The notes under the pieces are model-generated. The model did no database searches and had not been told where the DNA came from. It was given only the letters and a program-made list of their open reading frames with translations. Source: Izhakiella capsodis (GTDB lineage: Bacteria > Pseudomonadota > Gammaproteobacteria > Enterobacterales > Enterobacteriaceae). From it: 64,000 nucleotides of DNA. The stretch is taken from positions 62,001 to 126,000 of the forward strand of contig NZ_FOVC01000004.1 in NCBI RefSeq assembly GCF_900115045.1. The letters are read 5' to 3'. Position 1 is the first letter of the stretch; the number at the start of each line of letters is the position of its first letter. The translations under genes were made by a program, and so were the position numbers. Below are positions 34,816 to 41,846 of the stretch, piece by piece.

Positions 34816-36204
34816 TTATAAATAGTACTTCAAGCCAACATATACACCGACGGTTTCACCGAAGATGGCAAACTCTGAGCGCGCACTTCCTAACGCGCCG
34901 TATATCCCGCTGAAGAGTTCCAGCCGGTCATCAATAGCCGTCAGCGGCGTGCTAAAATGGATACCCACCATCGAACTGTTGTCCACAAGATTTAACACCA
35001 CATACGGCTGCAGTTTCGACTGATGAGGTAATTGCAGGCTGGACCAGACGTTAAGATAGTGTTTGCCCTGCAACATGCCTTTGTTGCCGGTATTGTTGAT
35101 TTCAGAGGAGATAAGATATTTATACGCGTCAAAAGCGCTATCCAACGGAGCATAACCCGTTCTGGCGTTCAGAAAACGCAACATTTCGCGCTGTTTTTGC
35201 CACTGATCGCGTGAATAGCCTTCGCTTTGAAAATAGTATTCCAATCCGAAAATAGTAAAGTTATCAGACGTATATTGTCCTCCCAGGGCCAGTTCGATGC
35301 CCGCTTTATCTTCCGCGCTGTACAGTGATGAGGGGAAAAGATAATCCTCAAGCTCCTGACGTTTCTGTCCGGACAGATGACGCCAGCGCTGGCTGGCGTT
35401 ATACGCAACTTCGGCATTGATCGTCATCTGAGGCGCGAGGTTATAGCTATCGGAGAGCGCCAGCGCCCGTGAATCACCCAGCAAAATGCTTACGCCTGGC
35501 GTATGGTCGCGGAACTGATAAGACTGGTACTTCAATAGCCAGGCTTCACTGCTGTTTCCACGCTGGTTGTCTGACCATGTGCCAGAAGAGAGATAGCGTT
35601 TATCTATCGTCGCCAGCTTTGGCACGACGGTCAGAGATAACGCTTGCTTATCGTTATCAGCCGACAAGGTCGCCGCCCAGGAAGAGGATTGATAGGCCGT
35701 TCTCAGCTGCGGATCATACAGTCGCGTCGGCTTGAAGCCGGTGTAGTACTGGCTAATGAGGTCGGCGGGCGAACGCAGAAAAAATAGCCCGGGCTTGGTT
35801 TTCAGCTTACCCACCTCAAGCTGCACGCCTTCTGAGAGGGTGTATATAAGCCTGAGCCGTTCGATAATCGCACGCGAACGACGATCGTCTCTTTCAAATG
35901 GCCCCAGCGGCTGAACACCATACCAAGTCAACCCGTAGAGCGAAAAATCGAGGCTCAGGACGTTATCAATCAGCGAGCAATTGCTGGCGATGTTGACCCC
36001 AGCATCATTAAACAGATTACTTCGGGTATAGGGATTACGGCCATCAATCTGCCAGGTCGAGGGGTATTTCTCCACGAATGATAGCTGTTCAAACAGCGTC
36101 ACCCTGGCGTTCTGCACTACCTCATCCCCTGAGAGACAATGCGCCAGCGAACTCAACGGCACGCAGAACAGCGCCAGCATGCCCCCCACCAGCAAGTGCC
36201 TCAT
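34816..36204 (-). CDS. Putative outer membrane beta-barrel protein
   Basis: A 462-residue exported protein. It has a signal peptide (MRHLLVGGMLALFCVPLSSLA) followed by many alternating polar/hydrophobic beta strands rich in Tyr and Trp, and a final strand ending VGVYVGLKYYL, like an outer membrane protein signature with an unusual terminal Leu. Sequences such as LEVGKLKTKPG and FRDHTPGVS recall DUF1302-like barrel proteins, but I cannot confirm the family. It overlaps the LolA-like gene by four bases (ATGA). It probably completes the export route across the outer membrane. Confidence 0.72.
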   Translation of the reverse strand: MRHLLVGGMLALFCVPLSSLAHCLSGDEVVQNARVTLFEQLSFVEKYPSTWQIDGRNPYTRSNLFNDAGVNIASNCSLIDNVLSLDFSLYGLTWYGVQPLGPFERDDRRSRAIIERLRLIYTLSEGVQLEVGKLKTKPGLFFLRSPADLISQYYTGFKPTRLYDPQLRTAYQSSSWAATLSADNDKQALSLTVVPKLATIDKRYLSSGTWSDNQRGNSSEAWLLKYQSYQFRDHTPGVSILLGDSRALALSDSYNLAPQMTINAEVAYNASQRWRHLSGQKRQELEDYLFPSSLYSAEDKAGIELALGGQYTSDNFTIFGLEYYFQSEGYSRDQWQKQREMLRFLNARTGYAPLDSAFDAYKYLISSEINNTGNKGMLQGKHYLNVWSSLQLPHQSKLQPYVVLNLVDNSSMVGIHFSTPLTAIDDRLELFSGIYGALGSARSEFAIFGETVGVYVGLKYYL

Positions 36205-36989
36205 CTGGTGCCTCGCTGAATGGCTTCACGGGTAAAAGATGATACTGGCAATGATTCCAGACGGATATCGCTGTACTCCATGACCGAATAACGTTTGCCG
36301 TGACGGGTATCCTGGACCAGGATTTTCGTCGGACGCATCTTACCCAGCACCTGATGAAAATCCTCGTAAGAAACCTCTTTAAACAGCTGATCGTCCAGAG
36401 AGTAATAGTCTGCTTTGTATGGCCGATTTTCGCCCTCTTTCTCTACGTAATAGAGGACTTTAGGCCAGGTCGCCTCTGGCGATCGGCGTGTTAATTCCAG
36501 TTTGTAGCAGATCGTATCGCCGCACGGCACTTCACCTTGTAGCGTTGCGTGATAGGCATATTCAAAATTGGTAACAATGACATCGCCGTTAGAAATCTGT
36601 CCCACCAGCCGCTGCTGCGGTGAAACCGGAATGGGATGGCGCAATTCGGGCGTATAGAACCACAGCGCATAACCATCGGAAAGCAGCACTTTCCCTCTGT
36701 CTCGCGGCGGATAGATAAAACGGGCCAGCGAACGAGCATCGGCTTTGGAATCGCCTTCAGGTTTGATAAAACGCATCGAAATATCTAAAACCTGTTTATT
36801 CTCAGATTGGTCTGACCCCGCTTTATATTCATTGATAGTCACTGTGTAGCGGAAAGGCTTATTCGGAGAGCGAACCTCATCAGCACGCCGGATTATTTCC
36901 AGCGCCTTTTCATCTGCCGGGGACGAATAAGCCCGCATCGGACAGGACAGAAAAAATGAAAAGAGTGTCGCAATAAGCAGGTATTTCAT
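36201..36989 (-). CDS. LolA-like outer membrane lipoprotein-sorting protein
   Basis: A 262-residue periplasmic protein with a signal peptide (cut near MRAYSSP). Its domain matches the outer membrane lipoprotein-sorting protein family (PF17131-like, LolA/LolB fold): ARFIYPPRDRGKVLLSDG, ALWFYTPELRHPIPVSP and DEVRSPNKPFRYTV. Such proteins usually accompany FtsX-type or RND exporters and are thought to carry lipids or lipidated cargo across the periplasm. It follows the permease by nine bases and overlaps the barrel gene. Confidence 0.87.
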   Translation of the reverse strand: MKYLLIATLFSFFLSCPMRAYSSPADEKALEIIRRADEVRSPNKPFRYTVTINEYKAGSDQSENKQVLDISMRFIKPEGDSKADARSLARFIYPPRDRGKVLLSDGYALWFYTPELRHPIPVSPQQRLVGQISNGDVIVTNFEYAYHATLQGEVPCGDTICYKLELTRRSPEATWPKVLYYVEKEGENRPYKADYYSLDDQLFKEVSYEDFHQVLGKMRPTKILVQDTRHGKRYSVMEYSDIRLESLPVSSFTREAIQRGTR

Positions 36990-36998
36990 AGCGCGTCC

Positions 36999-38309
36999 TT
37001 ACGAGAATTTGAATGCATCCGTAATATTAAGCCGCGAAGCGCGCAACGCTGGCAGTATCGCGGCGACCGTTGCCGTTAATATCGGCAGCACCAGCGTTAT
37101 CCAGTTAAGCTCGAAGCTATTCGTTTTAATGAAGGCCGTATAGCCCACCGATTGCCCCGGCGACGGCGGCATGGCAATACCGTACAGATTGATAACCGAT
37201 GCAATGGCATAACCGACTACCAGACTTCCGGTCGCGCCAATCATGCCGACAAAAATGCCCTCTAATAAAAAAAGGCGCGTCACATGCATCGGTTTTAAGC
37301 CGATAGCCCTGAGCGTGGTAATTTCCCGGGTGCGCTCAATCACATTCATGGTCATTGAGTTACCAATCATGAATATTACAATCAGGCTGACAATTAGCTT
37401 GATGAAGAAATAAACTCCGGACAGCAGACCTTCGACTTGCTGGTAAAACAGCGAAACTTCTCGCCAGTCTTTGACGATCAGGGGAAGGTGGTGATTTGCA
37501 ATAAACTGGCGCAACCTGTCGCTGAAAATAGCCGTATTATCCTCTTTGAGCAGAATCAGAACCTTGCTCACGCCGTCGGTTCCCATCATACGCTGCGCAG
37601 TTTCCAGGGGGATTTTCATTGCAACATCATCATAATCCTTGATGCCGGATTTAAACACGCCGCGAAGCTTCAGGGATAATGCGCCCTGCCCCCCGTGAGT
37701 ATTCACTACCAGTACGTCAAGCCAGTCGCCGTAATGGGCATCCAGCGCTTTTGCCAGTCCGCTCCCCAGCGTGATTTCATTGGTTTTAACCCGGGACAGG
37801 TCGCTGCCGGAAATGATCTTATCAAAAGATCCTAATTTCAGTGCCGGTAAGGGTTCAACGCCGAGAGCTGAGAAATAACTCGAGGTATCACTTTCGTATT
37901 TCGAAATCACCCCGGTAAATTCCAGCTGCCCGGAAATGGTTGAGATAGATCCGGCCAGCGCCGGATCGCTGAGGATCGCCTTTTTCAATCCGCTGTAGTC
38001 GTCAATCTGGCTTTTACTTTTATTCGTGGTTTCAAAATAGTTCTGGTTGAAAATCTGAACGTGTCCAATATTAGTGCGAATCGTTTGCTCTTTTAAAATC
38101 CAGAATGAGTAATCAATAAACCCGCCGTACAGAAATATTGATACGCCTCCCAGCACGATCGCAGCAATGGTCGAAAACGATCGCCGTCGGTGGCGGAAAA
38201 GGTTTAAAAACGCAAACTTCACATCCTGTGAGCGATAGCGCGCGCACCAAACAACGAACAGCAGAATGACCACCACCAAAACAGTGGCTAAAACCCTTTG
38301 CCCGGACAT
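36999..38309 (-). CDS. FtsX/LolCE-type ABC permease
   Basis: A 436-residue permease with the MacB/LolCE topology. It has one N-terminal helix pair region (about 10-25 and 48-68, with RRRSFSTIAAIVLGG), a large periplasmic domain (about 70-310), and three C-terminal helices (about 310-330, 360-385, 410-430) with the FtsX domain motif ERTREITTLRAIGLKP. With the adjacent ATPase it should extract a hydrophobic substrate from the inner membrane and pass it to the LolA-like carrier. Its ATG touches the stop of the preceding gene. Confidence 0.92.
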   Translation of the reverse strand: MSGQRVLATVLVVVILLFVVWCARYRSQDVKFAFLNLFRHRRRSFSTIAAIVLGGVSIFLYGGFIDYSFWILKEQTIRTNIGHVQIFNQNYFETTNKSKSQIDDYSGLKKAILSDPALAGSISTISGQLEFTGVISKYESDTSSYFSALGVEPLPALKLGSFDKIISGSDLSRVKTNEITLGSGLAKALDAHYGDWLDVLVVNTHGGQGALSLKLRGVFKSGIKDYDDVAMKIPLETAQRMMGTDGVSKVLILLKEDNTAIFSDRLRQFIANHHLPLIVKDWREVSLFYQQVEGLLSGVYFFIKLIVSLIVIFMIGNSMTMNVIERTREITTLRAIGLKPMHVTRLFLLEGIFVGMIGATGSLVVGYAIASVINLYGIAMPPSPGQSVGYTAFIKTNSFELNWITLVLPILTATVAAILPALRASRLNITDAFKFS

Positions 38310-38957
38310 TTATTTCCCTTTCAACAGCGGTAACATTACCTGTGTCACTTCATTCATATCCCATTCCGGCGCACGGTCGGATACCCATGCAGCCGTCGCG
38401 CCGGGATCCTGCGATTTGATCTGCGCCAGCAGCGCGTCTGCCTGCTGTGGATAGTGACAGTTCAGCAGCGCGCGATAACGCATCCCTTCGATTCTTTTCA
38501 CCAATGGGGCGTTAAAGGCCTGAGCATGGTTTAACAGCTCAGCGGTATCCTTGAGGGTGATGACGCAGCGCCCGAGATCGGCTGCCAGCCACGCATCAAG
38601 GCGTGCGCGTAAATAGCGCACCTGCAGATTATCCTCATGCCGCTCGACGGCCTCATCGAGATAGAAAAAACCCGTTTTGGCATATTCAGATGCCCGGATA
38701 ACGTCATTGACCGTCATAAAATGGTCAGCCTGACGCAACACGCCATAGGCGTAAAACACCAGAGAGAGGGCATTGTGGTTCTGATGATATTCCGTAAACA
38801 GCGCTTCGGTGGTGTTCGCCAGCGCCCGGGGCTGAGTCGGGAACCCGTGCTGTATGACGCGCTGCGCGACGGGGGCGGCAGAAGTGCTCGCATTCACGGC
38901 CCAGGGCAGCGTAAGCAGGCATGCCAGAATCAGCAAAATTTGGCTATTACGCATCAT
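38310..38957 (-). CDS. Exported helical protein of unknown function
   Basis: A 215-residue protein with a signal peptide (MRNSQILLILACLLTLPW, cut after VNA). The mature part is alpha-helical and TPR-like in pattern (repeated A-x-x-Y/L spacing; for example YAKTGFFYLDEAVE and VRYLRARLDAWLA). No family is recognised. It overlaps the ATPase gene by 11 bases and ends directly against the permease start, so it is likely a periplasmic part or accessory of the transporter. Confidence 0.75.
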   Translation of the reverse strand: MMRNSQILLILACLLTLPWAVNASTSAAPVAQRVIQHGFPTQPRALANTTEALFTEYHQNHNALSLVFYAYGVLRQADHFMTVNDVIRASEYAKTGFFYLDEAVERHEDNLQVRYLRARLDAWLAADLGRCVITLKDTAELLNHAQAFNAPLVKRIEGMRYRALLNCHYPQQADALLAQIKSQDPGATAAWVSDRAPEWDMNEVTQVMLPLLKGK

Positions 38958-39648
38958 GAACTAGCACCCCGTCTTTAATTTCAACCACACGCTGCGCGCG
39001 CGCCTTAAGCTGGCTGGAGTGGGTTGAGATGATAAACGTCGTTCCGATCTCCTGATTGATTTTCAGCAGCAGATCCAAAATAGCCTCCCCGGTCCCCAGA
39101 TCGAGATTGCCGGTCGGTTCATCGGCGATCACTAGCTGGGGGTTATGCGCGAGTGCTCTGGCGATCGCCACTCGCTGCTGCTGTCCCCCCGAAAGCTCCG
39201 TCGGTTTGCGCCGGGTGAACGCAGCCAGCCCCACGCTGTCGATAAAATGCAGCGCCCGCGCTTTCGCCTCGTTCTTATCGATATAGCCATTCAGTACCAG
39301 CGGAAAATAGACGTTATCAAATACGTTTAGCACAGGAATTAAATTGAAAAACTGGAAGATAAAACCTAAATGCTTGCCACGGATCGCTGAAAGCTGTTCT
39401 TCACTGAGATTATTCAGCAATTTATTCGAAAACAGCACGCTGCCACTCGTCGGTTTATCGATCCCTGACAGAATATTTAACAGCGTACTTTTTCCGCTGC
39501 CGGATGGCCCACAGAGCGCCAGAAACTCGCCTTTGTCGATCTCCAGGCTGATATTATTCAACGCATCGACTTTGCTATCCCCGGCACCGTAGCACTTGCA
39601 GATATTATTTAATGATATCACCGGCAGCTCATTTATTATTACGCTCAT
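38947..39648 (-). CDS. LolD/MacB-type ABC transporter ATPase
   Basis: A 233-residue ATPase with Walker A GPSGSGKST, Q-loop FIFQFFNL, signature LSGGQQQRVAIARAL, Walker B LVIADEPTGNLD and switch His in ISTHSS. These are diagnostic for the LolD/MacB/FtsE group that works with FtsX-type permeases as mechanotransmission pumps instead of channels. It is placed before its permease in the run, 10 bases after the ketosynthase-like gene. Confidence 0.93.
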   Translation of the reverse strand: MSVIINELPVISLNNICKCYGAGDSKVDALNNISLEIDKGEFLALCGPSGSGKSTLLNILSGIDKPTSGSVLFSNKLLNNLSEEQLSAIRGKHLGFIFQFFNLIPVLNVFDNVYFPLVLNGYIDKNEAKARALHFIDSVGLAAFTRRKPTELSGGQQQRVAIARALAHNPQLVIADEPTGNLDLGTGEAILDLLLKINQEIGTTFIISTHSSQLKARAQRVVEIKDGVLVHDA

Positions 39649-39658
39649 AAGCTTGTCG

Positions 39659-40621
39659 TTATTCCTTGCACTGTTGAATATCGAAATAGCTATAGCCCTG
39701 CACCTTATCAGGCACGACGGTTCTTACTTTCCCGGCAATGTGGGCGTGTTGATTCATCCAGGCAATGCTCAGCGCGGGCGTCAGGCAACCGCTGGCACCG
39801 TAAGTGTCGACCAGATCAAGGGTGTGCTGCTGCGGAATGGCCGATAACTGCAGCAGATTTTTTTGTACGCCAGCGAACGCAATGCATTCCGCCTCCGCTG
39901 CGTTTTGGATGCTGTTCGCTATAACATATTGCCCACCCGTTACTTTCAGCGCGCTTTCCTGCCGGCTAAAAATAAAACAGCCCGTGCGTTCGACGGTTAA
40001 ATTGACCTTATCACTCCGGCCCCGGTGCTTTTCACTTCGCGTCCGGGGGCGATCTTCGTCAGAAAAAACCAATACCGGAATGGCACGAAATGCCGCGCAT
40101 ATCACGACATAATCGAAAACCTCCCAGCTGAGATAATCCTTTGCCAGCGCGATTGCCTGCAAGAAAGCCTGCTTCTCGCCACGCATTTTGCAGGTTGGAG
40201 CACTTACCCCGAATCGTTTCACCAGGTTCTTTGGCAGGGTATCGATCATCGAAATATGCAGCGCGCTGGAAATATTCTCAAACGGTGTTGTTTCACCCCA
40301 GGAGTCGAGGTAAATGAATGCCGTTTGACGTTTTAATAGTTTCATTCGCTCTTTGGTAGGGAGCGCCTGCACCGCTTCATCTGCCGCCTGCTCAATGGCC
40401 TCAAGATAATCCTGATAAAAAGGATTACGTATCATCTCAGGGGCATAGCGCGCTGGCTGCGTTCCAAACCGCTTAAATCCCCAGCCGTTTGCATGGGTAG
40501 ACTTCAATACTTTGTTATATAAATGCGCCTCCCAGACATTCAGCCAGCCTGGCTGGTAGAAATAAAATTTGTCTTCCGGCTCAATAATTGAAAATGAGGA
40601 TAAATACATATGACCTGACAT
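39659..40621 (-). CDS. Degenerate ketosynthase-like protein
   Basis: A 320-residue protein without an obvious domain by motif. The stretch around residues 135-178 (RFGVSAP, then QAFLQAIALAKDYLS and FDYVVICAAF) has the spacing of a thiolase-fold ketosynthase around its nucleophile. DTYGASGCLTPALSIAW near residue 272 resembles the region after the second active-site His. By that alignment the nucleophile position is Lys150 and the GH motif is YG, so it cannot be a classical ketosynthase. It starts seven bases after the preceding ketosynthase gene. The assignment is an inference from pattern; it could be a structural partner of the other ketosynthases. Confidence 0.55.
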   Translation of the reverse strand: MSGHMYLSSFSIIEPEDKFYFYQPGWLNVWEAHLYNKVLKSTHANGWGFKRFGTQPARYAPEMIRNPFYQDYLEAIEQAADEAVQALPTKERMKLLKRQTAFIYLDSWGETTPFENISSALHISMIDTLPKNLVKRFGVSAPTCKMRGEKQAFLQAIALAKDYLSWEVFDYVVICAAFRAIPVLVFSDEDRPRTRSEKHRGRSDKVNLTVERTGCFIFSRQESALKVTGGQYVIANSIQNAAEAECIAFAGVQKNLLQLSAIPQQHTLDLVDTYGASGCLTPALSIAWMNQHAHIAGKVRTVVPDKVQGYSYFDIQQCKE

Positions 40622-40627
40622 TATTCT

Positions 40628-41845
40628 TCACCGGTCCCGATCTATATCTGACATCACGACACCAATAATAGAGCCGTCGACACCGACGCCTGTTTTAAGA
40701 AGATGGCGTTTATTGTGATTAGTCACGCTGCGGTTTATCCATACATAATTTGCAACCGCGTCAATAATGTTATCTTTTGCCACGGGAGAAATAATTTCAC
40801 GATTGCATAATGTGTGATGGCCAATAATTAAATCAACGATCCCCGATCCAGTCGCGGTATAACCTATTTGCCCTTTATAGGCCAGAACCGGAATGGTATG
40901 ACCCTCTTCAAATATCGCTATCGCTTTGGCTTCCGCTCTGTCACTGATGAACGATCCGTTGCCGTGAGGAATGATGGCACACAATTCATCGGTATTGCGC
41001 TGCGCTTTTTTCATTGCCGATTGCATCACTTTTACTGTATTCGCGCTGAGCCATGCGCTGTCGTTACTTCGACCGGCGCTGATTTGACTGTAGGTGGTTT
41101 GCAGACGTATTCCTCCGTGAATCTGACGGGCGCATCGATGGCGTGCACTTTCTATCAGCAACACGCTGAACCCTTCGGCAAACACCACGCCATTACTGTT
41201 CTCGCCAAACGGCTGAACGCTATCGGTCTCCAGCATTGACTGGTTATTGAGAAACCAGAGATCCTGGGTTTTGATCTCAGAACAGTTGATCACCATAACC
41301 AGATCGACGCCATGATGTTCAATGGCCTGGCAGCCTATATGCACCGCGGTCAGCGAGGAATTACTGGTACAGTTCATATTTGGCGGCAAATACTGCAGAC
41401 CATATCGACGGGCAAGATCACCGGCCAGGCGATCCTGTGACATATTCTCCACGTGCAGCCGCGTTAATGATGTTGACAATTGAATGTCTTCAAGATCATT
41501 TTTGTTATAAAAGCTTTTGTACGCCATGCCATCGATCCGGGGACCGATACCCGTCAGATAAACCCGGACGTCAGACCCGGTCAGGCATCCCCTGTCCAGC
41601 CTGGCCTGATGCAGCGCATTATCGATCAGGCGATAAAGCCGCTCAGCCACGCCTTCATCTGTATAGTCGAGCGTGGCAATGCGCTTATTCTGCTTAAATC
41701 CGCATGTTATTGCCTCGTCGTCAGACTTAAACCAGGGCTTTCTTTCGACGCATTTTCCCTGTCTCAGGTTTTGAATCAACTGAACAGGGTTTTCGGCAAA
41801 CGGCAAACAAACGCTGAAGCCTGAGATGATAGCGGCATTATCCAC
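40628..41845 (-). CDS. Ketosynthase with altered active site
   Basis: A 405-residue beta-ketoacyl synthase fold protein. The alignment SNSSLTAVHIGCQAI against the usual CSSSLVALHLAVQSL puts Ser161 at the nucleophile position (a Cys lies two residues earlier). The first His is kept in PHGNGSF (His294), but the second, normally in GHT, is Tyr329 in GQIGYTATGSG. It is therefore unlikely to do ordinary decarboxylative condensation. A Ser nucleophile could serve as acyl transferase or the protein may be a chain-length-factor-like partner. It sits two bases after the ketosynthase fusion gene. Confidence 0.82.
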   Translation of the reverse strand: MDNAAIISGFSVCLPFAENPVQLIQNLRQGKCVERKPWFKSDDEAITCGFKQNKRIATLDYTDEGVAERLYRLIDNALHQARLDRGCLTGSDVRVYLTGIGPRIDGMAYKSFYNKNDLEDIQLSTSLTRLHVENMSQDRLAGDLARRYGLQYLPPNMNCTSNSSLTAVHIGCQAIEHHGVDLVMVINCSEIKTQDLWFLNNQSMLETDSVQPFGENSNGVVFAEGFSVLLIESARHRCARQIHGGIRLQTTYSQISAGRSNDSAWLSANTVKVMQSAMKKAQRNTDELCAIIPHGNGSFISDRAEAKAIAIFEEGHTIPVLAYKGQIGYTATGSGIVDLIIGHHTLCNREIISPVAKDNIIDAVANYVWINRSVTNHNKRHLLKTGVGVDGSIIGVVMSDIDRDR

Positions 41846-41846
41846 A

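Noticed and set aside
36999..39648. Housekeeping lolCDE operon
   Set aside because: Only one permease is present, the helical exported protein is interposed, and the genes are embedded in an acyl-synthesis run; housekeeping lolCDE has two permeases and a different setting.
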